NCBI RefSeq assembly: GCF_900114155.1
Contig: NZ_FOSC01000001.1
Coordinates: 1 to 64,000 of the forward strand
DNA length: 64,000 nucleotides
Direction: 5' to 3'
Source of the DNA: Marinobacter persicus
GTDB lineage: Bacteria; Pseudomonadota; Gammaproteobacteria; Pseudomonadales; Oleiphilaceae
A program made the translations under genes and the position numbers. Numbering within the stretch: the first letter of the stretch is position 1; each line of letters begins with the position of its first letter. Of the stretch, positions 10,230-20,039 are shown piece by piece. A model generated the notes under the pieces. That model was not told the origin of the DNA, searched no databases, and worked only from the letters and a program-made list of their open reading frames with translations.

Positions 10230-12554
10230 ATGGCTGCATTCATTCAGAAACTGTTCAGAACCCGCAAGGCGACGCCGGTAAAACATCCGAACCAGACGAC
10301 CAGAAAGCCGTCGGCAAAACAGGAGACACCACCGGCACCAGCTCAGGACAGCAAGGAAGTGCTGGTCAATGAACAGGAAAGCCAGCTGGCAGGCGAGCCG
10401 GAGCAAGCCGTTCTGGCAAGGCTTGCCATCGAGGGCGCGACCGCCGGCATCAGGCTTCAGGCTGCGCGGAAACTGTCGGATGAAAGCTGCCTGCAGCAAG
10501 TTCAGAAGCAATCCAGGGGCCGCGACAAGAACGTTTACCAAACCGTCAAGCAGACACTACAAACCCTTCGCGAGCAACAGCTGGCCGAACAGGCCGATCA
10601 GGAAAAAATTACAGACCTGGTTCGCCAGGCCCGGGAACTGGCGGTAACCGAAGACACAAAACTGTACCAGCCCAGGCTCGAATCACTGCTTGAACAGTGG
10701 AAACCCCGGGAAGAAAAAGCAGACACCGAACAGACACGGCAGTTCCTGGAAGCTGTCTACCACTGCCGCGAGCGCCTCAGCGAGTTGGAGCGCGAGCAGA
10801 AAGAAGCCGAATGGCACCGCGAGCAGGCACGCCAGCGCACAGAAACGCTGACCCTGCTGGAACAGACCCTGGCCGACCTGAAAAACCACAACCCGGCGAC
10901 ACTACCCTCCACTTCTGCCCTGGATGCCCTGCAGAAGACCCAGGAAAACCGCTGGCTTGAAGCCACCCGCGACACCAGCGTCAGCAAGGCCGAACAAAAG
11001 CAGTACGAGCAACACATGCAGGCGCTGCGTAACTACCTCGCCGCCACGCGCCGACTGGAGCAGGCGCGGGAGTCGATCGCCAACCTGCTGCAGAATGAAG
11101 CCTCCGGCGATGAAGCCCGGCAACTGTTGAGCGACATTGACTGGCCCAAGGGTTTCACCCTGCCCGACGCACTGGCGTCATTGCAGGCCCAGGCGCAACA
11201 CCACAAGTCAGAACGCCAAACCCTGGCGGACGAATCGGCCGCACAGAATCGTGAACAGCAAAAAGCCCTGGCCCGCGCGGTCAAAAACACCCTGGCCGAA
11301 CTCGAAGCGGCCCTGGAGGCAAAGCAATACAAGGAATCAAAACAGCGCCTGAAGGCCGCCCAGCAGCAGTTCCAGCAACTCGACAGCCGGCACAGGAAAG
11401 ATTTCCAGGCCAGGCTGCAGCTTTTGAACGGCCAGTTCCGGGAATTGAGCGACTGGCAGGGCTTTGCCACCGAACCCAAACAGATCGCCCTGTGCGAACA
11501 AATGGAATACCTGGCTGAACAGCCCATGGAGCCGGAAGCCAAAGCCGAACGCATCAAAGAGCTGCAGACCGAGTGGCGGGAACTGGGCGGCTCTTCCGAC
11601 CGCGCTCTCTGGAAGCGCTTCAAGAGTGCTTCGGATCAAGCCTATGAACCGTGCAGGGAGTACTTCCAGGCCAAATCCGGCCTCAAGCAGGCAAACCTGG
11701 AGACGCGGGAGGTCATTTGCGGGCAACTGGCCAGCTTCCTGGATAACATCGACTGGGCCAGCGTGGACTGGAAGAACGCCGAACGCATCCACCAGACCGC
11801 CCGCCAGGAATGGAAAGCCGCCTGGCCGGTGGATTTTCGCCAGAACCGTCCATTGCAGAAGCGCTTTGACAGCCTGCTCAAACAGCTTGAAGCACCGCTG
11901 AACGACGAGCGGATGAAAAACGAGGCCCTGAAACAGGCCATTGTCGACCGTGCCGAAGCATTGATTGACCACCAGCCACTGGACGAAGCCATGGAGCAGG
12001 CCAAAGCGCTGCAGGCCGAGTGGCAGGCGGTCGGCATTACCCGCCACCGGGAAGATCGCAAGCTCTGGAAAGCCTTCCGCAAAGCCTGCGACGCCATTTT
12101 TGCCCGGCGGGACAGCGAAAGAGCCAACCGCCAGCAGGAACAGGAGCAGGCCGAACAAGAGGCCCGGGCCAGGCGCGCCCGCAAAATGCAGGCAACCATT
12201 CGCCAGTGGCAGGCACTCATCTCCGAGAGGCTGACCGCAACCAGCCCTCTGGAAACACCGGCTCACTGGCCAGAGCTGGTGGCCAGCGCCGGCGAGCAAC
12301 CCACCCGTGATCTGCTGATCCGGCTGGAAATACTCACCGGCACCGCCAGCCCGGAGGCCGATCAGCCAAGGCGCATGGAAATCCAGGTGCAACGCCTTGC
12401 CGAAGGGCTTGGTAGCGAAGAGTCCACCAATCCGCTGGAGGCGGCCGAGCAACTGGTTGCCAGCTGGTGCCTGCAAGACCCTGACCGGGATGTAACCGAG
12501 CAGGACGCGGAACGACTGAACCGCGCCCTGGACACATTACTGCCCGCCAGTTGA
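10230..12554 (+). CDS. DUF349 domain-containing coiled-coil protein
   Basis: This large (about 774 residues) Gln/Glu/Arg-rich protein is almost entirely alpha-helical. It contains repeated DUF349 units, recognisable by recurring W-[KR]-x-F segments such as ALWKRFKSASDQAYEPCREYF and RKLWKAFRKACDAIFARR. The N-terminus is basic with a Pro/Lys/Thr-rich linker. Such proteins are common in marine Gammaproteobacteria and Pseudomonas; their role is unknown. There is no signal peptide or membrane span. The ATG at 10230 (MAAFIQKLF) has AAGGAT at good spacing; the frame is open 40 codons further upstream. It is divergent from recX. Confidence 0.88.
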   Translation: MAAFIQKLFRTRKATPVKHPNQTTRKPSAKQETPPAPAQDSKEVLVNEQESQLAGEPEQAVLARLAIEGATAGIRLQAARKLSDESCLQQVQKQSRGRDKNVYQTVKQTLQTLREQQLAEQADQEKITDLVRQARELAVTEDTKLYQPRLESLLEQWKPREEKADTEQTRQFLEAVYHCRERLSELEREQKEAEWHREQARQRTETLTLLEQTLADLKNHNPATLPSTSALDALQKTQENRWLEATRDTSVSKAEQKQYEQHMQALRNYLAATRRLEQARESIANLLQNEASGDEARQLLSDIDWPKGFTLPDALASLQAQAQHHKSERQTLADESAAQNREQQKALARAVKNTLAELEAALEAKQYKESKQRLKAAQQQFQQLDSRHRKDFQARLQLLNGQFRELSDWQGFATEPKQIALCEQMEYLAEQPMEPEAKAERIKELQTEWRELGGSSDRALWKRFKSASDQAYEPCREYFQAKSGLKQANLETREVICGQLASFLDNIDWASVDWKNAERIHQTARQEWKAAWPVDFRQNRPLQKRFDSLLKQLEAPLNDERMKNEALKQAIVDRAEALIDHQPLDEAMEQAKALQAEWQAVGITRHREDRKLWKAFRKACDAIFARRDSERANRQQEQEQAEQEARARRARKMQATIRQWQALISERLTATSPLETPAHWPELVASAGEQPTRDLLIRLEILTGTASPEADQPRRMEIQVQRLAEGLGSEESTNPLEAAEQLVASWCLQDPDRDVTEQDAERLNRALDTLLPAS

Positions 12555-12602
12555 TCTTCCGCGCGATGGACAGATTGTCACATACTGCCGGGCCCTGAAC
12601 GG

Positions 12603-12631
12603 TAGCCACCTGCCCGGCGGTTACCTACAAT
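12603..12631 (+). promoter_or_regulatory. Possible prc promoter
   Basis: TAGCCA (12603-12608, four of six matches to the -35 consensus) and TACAAT (12626-12631) are separated by 17 bp, about 70 bp upstream of the prc start. Only the -10 is convincing. Confidence 0.35.
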
Positions 12632-12701
12632 AAAACCTAGCGGCTTGCCGCCGGCACCGGTTCGGCCTGGCCAGTTGTCCCGTCTTTCAGGACTGCCTTC
12701 T

Positions 12702-14858
12702 ATGACCATTGCACAAACGTTAAAGAAGTCTTGCTCGCGAGCCGGCATGATCCGGGTAACTGCCCTGGCCCTGCTGCTGCCGGCCCTCTCCGGCGTGCAG
12801 GCGAAGGTTGAAACTCCCACGGTTTATGAGCCGGTGGCACCCACCGTGGAACAGGCCCGGGCCAACATCCTGATTGCCAGACAACTCCAGTTCACCCACT
12901 TCCGCAACCTGGGAGTCAGTGACGAACTCTCCGCCGACGTCTTCGACGCCTACCTTGATTATCTGGACGGGCAGCGCGTCTATCTGTCCCGGCAAGACAT
13001 CGACAGCCTTGCTACCTTCCGCGAACGCCTGGGGCCGGCCCTGCGCACGGGCCAGCTGCAACCCGCTTTTGAAATATACAATCTTGTGCAACAACGGATG
13101 ATTGAGCGGCTGGAATTCGCACTCGGCGTGATTGACACCGGCATAGATCAGCTGGATTTCAGCGAAAACGATCGCATCCGCGTGGATCGTTCGGACGCGA
13201 CCTGGGTCAAAGACCAGCAGGCCCTGGATGACCTGTGGACCCGTCGCATAAAAAACGCCGTACTTTCCCGTCGGCTCAACGGCACCGATGACGACGTGAT
13301 CGAGGACAATCTGCGCCGGCGCTATGAAGGGCAACTCAAACGCGCCTATCAGGCCCGCAGCGAGGACGCCTTCCAGGCCTACATGAATGCCTTTACCGGC
13401 ATGTGGGATCCGCATACCTCCTACTTCTCCCCGCGCACATCGGAAAACTTCAACATCAACATGAGCCTGTCCCTCGAAGGCATCGGCGCGGTACTGCAAT
13501 CCGACAACGAATACACCAAAGTGGTGCGGCTGGTACCCGGTGGCCCGGCAGCCAAGCAGGGCCAGCTGCAGCCGGCCGATCGAATTGTCTCGGTTGCACA
13601 GGAAGGCGAGGAGCCGGTTAACGTGATCGGCTGGAGGCTGGACGAAGTGGTTGACCTGATTCGTGGCCCACGGGACTCCACGGTCACGCTGGAGGTCATT
13701 CCGGCCACCGCCAATGACGAAACCATGACCCGCACCATCGACATACAGCGTGACCGGGTCAAACTGGAAGAACAAAGCGCCAGCAAGGATGTGATCGAGC
13801 TTGAGCGCCAGGGCAACACCTACACCATTGGCGTGATCACCATTCCGACGTTTTATGCGGACTTCCAGGCCATGCAGGCCGGCGATCCGAACTACAAGAG
13901 CACCACCCGTGACGTACGCCGGCTGATCAGCGACCTCAAAGCCGAAGGGGTCGATGGCATTGTCATGGATCTGCGCAACAATGGCGGTGGCGCCCTGCAG
14001 GAAGCCAATGACCTGACCGGCCTGTTCATCGAACAGGGCCCGACCGTGCAGATCCGCAACGCCAATAACGACGTTCAGGTACTTAACGACGAAGACCCAT
14101 CGGTGGCTTACGATGGCCCTCTGGTGGTTCTGGTCAACCGGATGAGCGCCTCCGCCTCGGAAATTTTTGCCGGTGCCATTCAGGACTATGGCCGTGGCCT
14201 GGTGGTAGGTTCACAGACCTTCGGCAAGGGAACTGTGCAGGCCGTTCGCCCCCTGAACCACGGTCAGCTGAAAATCACCCAATCCAAGTTTTACCGGGTT
14301 TCCGGCGGCTCCACCCAGCACAAAGGGGTGATGCCGGACATAGAGATTCCCTCGCGAATCGACAAAACCCGCATTGGGGAAGACGCCCTGGACCATGCCC
14401 TGCCCTGGGACCAGATCGACTCGGTGCCCCATACCCGTTATTTCGACTTCAGCGGCGTGATTGATCAACTGCGAAAGCGTCACGAGCAACGCTTCAGCAC
14501 CAACCCGGAATTCCGGCTACTGGAGCAGGAAATCGAGTTCCTGAAAGAGCAGAGGCAAACCGACTACGTGAGCCTCAACCTGAACGAGCGCAAGGCGCAC
14601 TTCGAGCAAATTGAACGTACCCGGCTGCGCATAGCCAATACGCGCCGTGAGATGCGCGGCGAAAAGCCTTTCGACTCACTCGAAGCGCTGGAAGCCTGGC
14701 AGGAAGAACAGGCCGCAGACCCCAACAGCACTGACGAAGAGCTGGATTTTGTGATCCGCGAAGGCGGTCATATCATGGCGGACCTGCTGGAGCTGGACCA
14801 GAGGATGGCGTCCATTCTGCAGCCGGCCCGATTGGCGGCAAAAAACGAAAACCCCTGA
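12702..14858 (+). CDS. prc: Tail-specific periplasmic protease Prc (S41 family)
   Basis: Prc degrades periplasmic proteins with nonpolar C-termini and processes cell-wall enzymes. The protein has 718 residues, close to E. coli Prc. It begins with a signal peptide (hydrophobic residues about 15-32), then an N-terminal helical domain, a PDZ domain (about 225-320), the S41 protease domain and a C-terminal DUF3340-type domain. The catalytic serine lies in RMSASASEIFAG (about 484) and the lysine in TFGKGTVQ (about 508). The ATG at 12702 is preceded by AGGA; upstream in-frame codons are not needed. It is followed by a GC hairpin and convergent mtnA. Confidence 0.96.
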   Translation: MTIAQTLKKSCSRAGMIRVTALALLLPALSGVQAKVETPTVYEPVAPTVEQARANILIARQLQFTHFRNLGVSDELSADVFDAYLDYLDGQRVYLSRQDIDSLATFRERLGPALRTGQLQPAFEIYNLVQQRMIERLEFALGVIDTGIDQLDFSENDRIRVDRSDATWVKDQQALDDLWTRRIKNAVLSRRLNGTDDDVIEDNLRRRYEGQLKRAYQARSEDAFQAYMNAFTGMWDPHTSYFSPRTSENFNINMSLSLEGIGAVLQSDNEYTKVVRLVPGGPAAKQGQLQPADRIVSVAQEGEEPVNVIGWRLDEVVDLIRGPRDSTVTLEVIPATANDETMTRTIDIQRDRVKLEEQSASKDVIELERQGNTYTIGVITIPTFYADFQAMQAGDPNYKSTTRDVRRLISDLKAEGVDGIVMDLRNNGGGALQEANDLTGLFIEQGPTVQIRNANNDVQVLNDEDPSVAYDGPLVVLVNRMSASASEIFAGAIQDYGRGLVVGSQTFGKGTVQAVRPLNHGQLKITQSKFYRVSGGSTQHKGVMPDIEIPSRIDKTRIGEDALDHALPWDQIDSVPHTRYFDFSGVIDQLRKRHEQRFSTNPEFRLLEQEIEFLKEQRQTDYVSLNLNERKAHFEQIERTRLRIANTRREMRGEKPFDSLEALEAWQEEQAADPNSTDEELDFVIREGGHIMADLLELDQRMASILQPARLAAKNENP

Positions 14859-14867
14859 CCGGTGGCC

Positions 14868-14888
14868 GGGCGGGCCTGCGCCCTGCCC
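14868..14888. terminator. GC-rich hairpin between prc and mtnA
   Basis: Two GGGC units pair with two GCCC units across a 4-nt loop with one bulge, in the 58-bp gap between two converging genes. There is no T-tract on either side, so termination activity is uncertain. Confidence 0.35.
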
Positions 14889-14916
14889 AGGCCCAAGGGA
14901 TCATTTACCGGCGCAA

Positions 14917-15972
14917 CTAGCCGAACAGTGCCTCCATGCCGGTAATGTTGGGGTTATGCACCACGCCTTTCTCGGTCACAATCACATCAATCAGGCTCGC
15001 GGGCGTGACATCAAACACCGGGTTGAAGACCTGGACATCCGCCGGCGCCAACTGCCGGCCACCCACCTCGCGAACTTCGGTGGCATCCCGCTCTTCAATG
15101 GGAATATCCGCTCCACGGGCCAGCGCCATGTCCACCGTGCTTGACGGTGCAACCACCATAAAGCCCACTTTATGATGCCTCGCCAGCACCGCCAGGCTAT
15201 AGGTGCCAATCTTGTTCGCCACATCGCCATTGGCGGTAATACGATCAGCGCCGACAACCACCCATTTCACCTTGCCGGCGGCCATAATGGAAGCGGCCGC
15301 CCCATCCGCATTCAGAGTAACCGGTATATGATCGCGAGCCAGCTCCCAGGCCGTCAACCGACTGCCCTGTAGCCAGGGCCGCGTTTCATCGGCGTACACC
15401 CGTTCAAGCAACTGCTCCCGGTGCAAACGGCGAATCACCCCAAGCGCGGTGCCGTAGCCACCGGTGGCCAGTGCACCGGTATTGCAATGGGTCAGCACAC
15501 CTATCGGCTGCTCCGGACACATAGCCTCCAGTGCGTGGCCCGCCATGGTGTAGTTGGCTTCTATATCTTCCCGGTGAATGCGAATAGCCTCCGTCTCGAG
15601 CCGCTCCGCTGCTTCAGCCAGCGAGTGGCACGCGTGCAGCGTCTGCTCCATGCGCTCCAGCGCCCAGAACAGATTAACCGCCGTCGGCCTCGACGCGGCC
15701 AACTCCCGGATACCCTGCTTGATCTCGGCCTGCCAGTCGCCACCACCGGCATACCGGGCGGCCAGCGCCACGCCATAAGCCGCCGCAATACCAATGGCCG
15801 GTGCACCCCGCACCACCATGTCGGCAATACATCCGGCCACTTCCGACGCCCGGACCGCCTTCACCCAGCACTCTTCGCCAGGCAACAAACGCTGATCCAG
15901 CAGCTCCAGACAGTCGCCATGCCAACGCATCGCCATGGTGGTCTGGTTTTCAATAATGGATGGTCCGGCCAT
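14917..15972 (-). CDS. mtnA: S-methyl-5-thioribose-1-phosphate isomerase
   Basis: MtnA isomerises methylthioribose-1-phosphate to methylthioribulose-1-phosphate in methionine salvage. The 351-residue protein belongs to the eIF2B alpha/beta/delta family. It shows [15 protein letters not shown] near residue 55, the catalytic-loop [18 protein letters not shown] and [25 protein letters not shown] lies eight bases before the ATG. No other salvage genes (mtnB-D) are visible. It is divergent from the MTA/SAH deaminase gene, so the two may act together on methylthioadenosine breakdown products. Confidence 0.95.
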   Translation of the reverse strand: MAGPSIIENQTTMAMRWHGDCLELLDQRLLPGEECWVKAVRASEVAGCIADMVVRGAPAIGIAAAYGVALAARYAGGGDWQAEIKQGIRELAASRPTAVNLFWALERMEQTLHACHSLAEAAERLETEAIRIHREDIEANYTMAGHALEAMCPEQPIGVLTHCNTGALATGGYGTALGVIRRLHREQLLERVYADETRPWLQGSRLTAWELARDHIPVTLNADGAAASIMAAGKVKWVVVGADRITANGDVANKIGTYSLAVLARHHKVGFMVVAPSSTVDMALARGADIPIEERDATEVREVGGRQLAPADVQVFNPVFDVTPASLIDVIVTEKGVVHNPNITGMEALFG

Positions 15973-16053
15973 CAGTTGCTCCTTTGTTATCTAAAAAAGC
16001 GAGTATACAGCCATCACAACACATTACAGTCAGACTTTACCACCAGATGCCGG

Positions 16054-16161
16054 GCGTATACGGGTAGGCCTTTCCGGGAATTTCGAAGGCCATGGATGGC
16101 CTGAGAGAAGCGCACATGGATGTGCTTGTAGCGGTTCCCGGAAAGGCCTACCCGTATACGC
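16054..16161. repeat. 108-bp nested-palindrome element (MITE/REP-like)
   Basis: A perfect 27-bp inverted repeat (16054-16080 and 16135-16161) encloses 54 bp that themselves hold two further hairpins. These are 16087-16102 (AGGCCAT-GG-ATGGCCT) and 16112-16125 (GCACAT-GG-ATGTGC). The whole can fold into a cross-shaped structure with two GG-centred arms on a long stem. It lies between two divergent gene starts, so it is not their terminator, and it encodes nothing. A dispersed non-autonomous repeat is the likeliest identity. No second copy was noticed in this window. Confidence 0.8.
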
Positions 16162-16263
16162 TCCCCCAAGGTAAAGGGCTAGTCCTCTACAACCACCACC
16201 GTTATACTTTCAGATTAAACTTCCCGGCGCAGACCACCCGCGCACCAACCGCAAGGCAGGTTA

Positions 16264-17592
16264 ATGACGGCAGACACCATCACCGCAGCCGACACCCGCA
16301 TCAACGCCCGCTGGCTGATTCCCATGGAACCCTGTGAAGCGGTCCTGGAGCATCAGGCGGTGATTCTCCAGGGCAAGCACATTCTGGCGGTTCTGCCGCA
16401 GCATGAGGCAGACCGGCAATACCGCACCCGGGAAACGCTGGACCTGGACACCCACGTGGTACTGCCGGGGCTGATCAACCTTCACGGCCATACCGCCATG
16501 TCCCTGTTCCGGGGCTTGGCCGACGATCTGCCGCTGATGACCTGGCTGAACGACCACATCTGGCCGGCCGAGGGAAAGTTTGTCAGCAGTGCCTTTGTCG
16601 AAGACGGCAGCCGGCTGGCCATGGCCGAGATGCTGCGAACCGGCACCACCACCTTCTCGGACATGTACTTCTTCCCGGAAGTCACGGCCCAGGCGGCACA
16701 CGACGTCGGTATGCGCGCGCAAATCTGTTTCCCCCTGCTCGACAGCCCGACCGTCTGGGGCTCCGGGCCTGAAGAATACCTGCAAAAAGGCGCCGGACTG
16801 ATTGAAACCTGGAAAAACGACGATTACATCATTCCAGCCATTGGCCCCCACGCACCCTACACCGTCTCTGACCAGCCGCTGACAGCGGCGGTCGAGCTGT
16901 CCGAAAGCACCGGCGCGCCCCTGCAGATCCACCTGCACGAAACCGCCTTTGAAGTTGATGAGGCCCTGAAAGCCACCGGCCAGCGCCCGGTGGCCCGCAT
17001 GGCCCAACTGGGTGTATTGAACGCAAACAGCCAGTGCGTGCACATGACCCAGATTGACGACGCTGATCTGGAACAGATAGCCCGCAGCCGGACCCATGTG
17101 GTGCACTGCCCGGAATCCAACCTGAAACTGGCCAGTGGCTTTTGCCCGGTGCACCGCCTGATGGAACGGGGTGTCAATGTCGCCGTCGGCACCGATGGTG
17201 CGGCCAGCAATAATGACCTGGACCTGTTCGGCGAACTGCAGACCGCCGCCATGGTGGCCAAGGCGGTCTCGGGTGATGCATCCGCCGTCTCTGCCCATCA
17301 GGCCCTGGCGATGGCCACCATCAACGGTGCCCGGGCGCTGGGCCTGGAGCATGAAATCGGCTCGCTGGTGGCCGGCAAGCGGGCAGACCTGATCGCCGTT
17401 GATCTGGGCGACCCGTTTCTCCAACCGGTGTATGATCCCGCTTCCCACCTGGTTTACAGCAATCATGGGCGGGCAGTAAGCCACAGCTGGATCAACGGCG
17501 TACCTCAGTTGCAGGACGGCCGGCTGACCCGCATCGATGTGCCGGATTTGATGCTTCGGGTCAATCACTGGCGTCAACAGATTCTCAGTTAA
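16264..17592 (+). CDS. mtaD: 5-methylthioadenosine/S-adenosylhomocysteine deaminase (TRZ/ATZ family)
   Basis: This amidohydrolase is predicted to deaminate methylthioadenosine or adenosylhomocysteine to the inosine form. The 442 residues show the metal-binding HGHT (about residue 74), the GPHAPYTVSD motif, a histidine in LQIHLHET, HCPESNLKLASG and the catalytic aspartate in GTDGAASNND (about 308). GGCAGG precedes the ATG. It is divergent from mtnA and is followed after 12 bp by ubiG, the same order as in Pseudomonas. The exact substrate preference (MTA, SAH or another aminated base) cannot be read from sequence. Confidence 0.9.
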   Translation: MTADTITAADTRINARWLIPMEPCEAVLEHQAVILQGKHILAVLPQHEADRQYRTRETLDLDTHVVLPGLINLHGHTAMSLFRGLADDLPLMTWLNDHIWPAEGKFVSSAFVEDGSRLAMAEMLRTGTTTFSDMYFFPEVTAQAAHDVGMRAQICFPLLDSPTVWGSGPEEYLQKGAGLIETWKNDDYIIPAIGPHAPYTVSDQPLTAAVELSESTGAPLQIHLHETAFEVDEALKATGQRPVARMAQLGVLNANSQCVHMTQIDDADLEQIARSRTHVVHCPESNLKLASGFCPVHRLMERGVNVAVGTDGAASNNDLDLFGELQTAAMVAKAVSGDASAVSAHQALAMATINGARALGLEHEIGSLVAGKRADLIAVDLGDPFLQPVYDPASHLVYSNHGRAVSHSWINGVPQLQDGRLTRIDVPDLMLRVNHWRQQILS

Positions 17593-17604
17593 CAGGTAAA
17601 GGCC

Positions 17605-18321
17605 ATGAGCAACCACAACATAGACCAGAATGAAATTGCCAAATTTGAAGCCCTGGCCAGTCGCTGGTGGGACCCGAGCAGTGAATTCAAACCACTGCAC
17701 GACATCAACCCCCTGCGCCTGAACTATATCGACGAGCGTGTACCGCTCGCCGGCAAGAAAGTGGTCGACGTGGGTTGCGGCGGCGGATTGCTGTCCGAAG
17801 GCATGGCCCTGCGCGGCGCCCATGTGGTCGGTATCGACATGGGCGAGGCGCCCCTGTCGGTGGCCCGCCTGCACAGCCTGGATTCCGGCGTGAAAGTGGA
17901 TTACCGTCAGACCACCGTGGAAGCACTGGCAGCCGACCCTGAGCACGCCGGCCAGTACGATGTCGTCACCTGCCTGGAGATGCTGGAACACGTGCCGGAC
18001 CCGGGCTCGGTTATCAAGGCCTGCGCGCAACTGCTGCGCCCCGGTGGCCACCTGTTTGTCTCCACCATCAACCGCAACCCCAAATCCTTCCTGTTTGCCA
18101 TTGTCGGCGCTGAATACGTGCTGAAGATGCTGCCCAAGGGCACCCATGAATGGAAAAAGTTCATCCGGCCATCGGAAATGTCTGACTATCTGCGCCAGGC
18201 CGGGCTGGATGTGAGCGAGCTGACCGGCATGAGCTACAACCCGCTCACCAAGGAATACAAACTGGGCCGGGACGTGGATGTCAACTACCTGATGCACGCC
18301 CGGGACACCCGTGAAGACTGA
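17605..18321 (+). CDS. ubiG: Ubiquinone biosynthesis O-methyltransferase
   Basis: UbiG performs both O-methylations of ubiquinone synthesis using S-adenosylmethionine. The 238-residue protein has N-terminal [15 protein letters not shown], the SAM-binding [15 protein letters not shown] (about 54-68) and the membrane-lipid contacting region [10 protein letters not shown], all diagnostic. It lies 12 bp after the deaminase gene, and its 3' end overlaps the mupP start by 11 bp. One metabolic link is plain: UbiG produces S-adenosylhomocysteine, a candidate substrate of the preceding deaminase. Confidence 0.97.
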   Translation: MSNHNIDQNEIAKFEALASRWWDPSSEFKPLHDINPLRLNYIDERVPLAGKKVVDVGCGGGLLSEGMALRGAHVVGIDMGEAPLSVARLHSLDSGVKVDYRQTTVEALAADPEHAGQYDVVTCLEMLEHVPDPGSVIKACAQLLRPGGHLFVSTINRNPKSFLFAIVGAEYVLKMLPKGTHEWKKFIRPSEMSDYLRQAGLDVSELTGMSYNPLTKEYKLGRDVDVNYLMHARDTRED

Positions 18322-18976
18322 CCGGCAGCCGGCTGCTGTCCTGTTTGATCTGGACGGCACCCTGATTGATACGGCGCCGGATTTCATCCGCTGCCTGAAC
18401 CAGTTGCGCGCTCAACATGGCCTGCCGGCGCTGCCCGCCGGGCACATCCGGCCGTCTGTGTCCAATGGCGCCCGTGCCATGATTCGTATCGGCTTTGGCC
18501 TGGAGCCGGAGCACCCGGACTATCGGCAAAAGCACAGTGCTTTTCTGGACCTCTATGAAGCCGGCGTAGCCATTGAAACCACCCTGTTCGAGGGCATGGA
18601 TGCCATACTCGAGGCCCTGGAGGACCGCGGTATACCCTGGGGCATTGTCACCAACAAGCCCGCCCGCTTTGCCGTTCCGTTGATTGACGCCCTGGGCCTT
18701 GCGGATCGCTGTGGCGCACTGGTTTGCCCCGACCACGTAACCGAGCGCAAGCCCCACCCCGAATCCCTGTTCCTGGCTTGCCGGCAGATCCAGGCAGAAC
18801 CGATGAAATCTGTCTATGTCGGTGATCATCAGCGGGACATTGAAGCTGGCCGAAACGCCGGAATGCGCACCATCGCCGTGCGCTACGGCTACCTGGAGCA
18901 ACCGGAGGCGATTGACCTGTGGCAAGCCGATGTTATCGCCGACACGGTCAGCGACCTGGCAAAACTGTTACACTAG
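18311..18976 (+). CDS. mupP: HAD phosphatase, N-acetylmuramic acid 6-phosphate phosphatase MupP
   Basis: The 221-residue HAD hydrolase carries [12 protein letters not shown] at the N-terminus (nucleophile and acid aspartates), a cap domain, TNKPARF, and [15 protein letters not shown] as motif IV. By sequence alone it could be annotated as phosphoglycolate phosphatase. The ubiG-mupP-yciK order matches the Pseudomonas locus where this gene encodes MupP of the cell-wall recycling pathway, so that name is preferred by context. The start is GTG, overlapping ubiG by 11 bp, which suggests translational coupling. Confidence 0.85.
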   Translation: MKTDRQPAAVLFDLDGTLIDTAPDFIRCLNQLRAQHGLPALPAGHIRPSVSNGARAMIRIGFGLEPEHPDYRQKHSAFLDLYEAGVAIETTLFEGMDAILEALEDRGIPWGIVTNKPARFAVPLIDALGLADRCGALVCPDHVTERKPHPESLFLACRQIQAEPMKSVYVGDHQRDIEAGRNAGMRTIAVRYGYLEQPEAIDLWQADVIADTVSDLAKLLH

Positions 18977-19040
18977 CGCCCAGTTAATTTTCACCACCGG
19001 CGCCCTGCGCCGGGCAGCCTGATGAACACGGAGACAGGTT

Positions 19041-19793
19041 ATGCACGATTACCAGGCACCTGCCGATCTTCTGAAAGATCGCATCATTATGGTCACCGGT
19101 GCCGGCAGCGGTATTGGCCGGGCAGCGGCCATGGCCTACGCCGCGCACGGGGCTACCGTGATTCTGGTGGGCCGGACCGTGGAAAAGCTCGAAGAGGTGT
19201 ATGACGAGATTGAAGCCGCCGGTTACCCTCAGGCCGCCATCGCCCCGATGAATTTCGAAGGCGCGGCGGTCAAGGAATACGACGAGCTGGCCATGACCAT
19301 CGAGCAGAACTTCGGCCGGCTCGATGGCCTGTTGCATAACGCCGGCATCCTCGGCGCCCGCAGCCCGGTGGAACTCTACGACCCGGAAACCTGGAACCGC
19401 GTCATGCAGGTGAATGCCACCGCACCGTTCCTGATGAGCCGTGCCATGATCCCGCTGCTGCGCAAATCGGCCGATGCCTCGGTCATCTTCACATCCTCTG
19501 GCGTCGGCCGTCAGGCAAGGGCCTATTGGGGCGCCTACGCCGTCTCCAAGTTTGCCGTGGAAGGGCTGGCCCAATTGCTGGCCGATGAACTGGATGACGA
19601 CCAGCACAACATCCGGGTGAACAGTCTGAACCCCGGTGCCACCCGCACCGGCATGCGAGTACTGGCTTACCCGGCCGAAGACCCGAAAAAGAACCCGGAC
19701 CCGGAAGCGCTGATGCCCGTATACCTGTACCTGATGGGCAGGGACAGTCGCGAACTGAACGGCCAGCAACTTGACGCGCAACCGAAAAAATAA
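19041..19793 (+). CDS. yciK: YciK-family short-chain dehydrogenase/reductase
   Basis: This classical SDR of 250 residues has the cofactor motif TGAGSGIG (19-26), the NAG-type motif LLHNAGILGAR, a serine in FTSSGVGRQ and the active-site Tyr-Lys in YWGAYAVSKFA. Its substrate is unknown. The length and the segment LSTGATRT-like NPGATRTGMR match the YciK subgroup. The ATG follows an AGACAGG ribosome site. It is the fourth gene of the deaminase-ubiG-mupP run, and its stop overlaps the start of the glutaredoxin-like gene by one base. Confidence 0.93.
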   Translation: MHDYQAPADLLKDRIIMVTGAGSGIGRAAAMAYAAHGATVILVGRTVEKLEEVYDEIEAAGYPQAAIAPMNFEGAAVKEYDELAMTIEQNFGRLDGLLHNAGILGARSPVELYDPETWNRVMQVNATAPFLMSRAMIPLLRKSADASVIFTSSGVGRQARAYWGAYAVSKFAVEGLAQLLADELDDDQHNIRVNSLNPGATRTGMRVLAYPAEDPKKNPDPEALMPVYLYLMGRDSRELNGQQLDAQPKK

Positions 19794-20026
19794 TGGAACT
19801 GCTGTTTTACACAACCTCCCAGTGCCACCTGTGCGAGCTGGCCGAGGCGCTGCTGGTGCAGACGCCCATGCCCGAGCCGATTCCGGTGGATGTGGTGGAC
19901 ATTGCCCAGTCTGAAACCCTGGTGGAACGCTACGGCACCCGCATTCCGGTGCTGCGCCGTAACGACACCGGCGCCGAGCTGGATTGGCCGTTCACCCAGG
20001 ACCAGTTACTGACGTTTCTGCAATGA
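19793..20026 (+). CDS. Glutaredoxin-like protein (DUF836 type)
   Basis: The 77-residue protein has a thioredoxin-like fold with an N-terminal CHLC (C11, C14) after the first beta strand and a TRIPVL segment containing the cis-proline. This matches the small glutaredoxin-like DUF836 family, likely a thiol-disulfide reductase or relay. The start overlaps the yciK stop (TAATG). yaaA, a peroxide-stress gene, follows after 13 bp, which fits a redox role by context only. Confidence 0.88.
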   Translation: MELLFYTTSQCHLCELAEALLVQTPMPEPIPVDVVDIAQSETLVERYGTRIPVLRRNDTGAELDWPFTQDQLLTFLQ

Positions 20027-20039
20027 GGATTTTCCAGTC

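Noticed and set aside
11337-12476. 379-codon frame antisense to the DUF349 gene
   Set aside because: Shadow of a biased Gln/Glu/Arg-rich gene.
16261-18387. 708-codon open frame antisense to the deaminase and ubiG genes
   Set aside because: Same antisense artefact; spans two well-defined genes and has no recognisable motif.
18311-18976. Phosphoglycolate phosphatase Gph
   Set aside because: The HAD motifs alone allow it, but the ubiG-mupP-yciK order favours MupP; kept as an alternative only.
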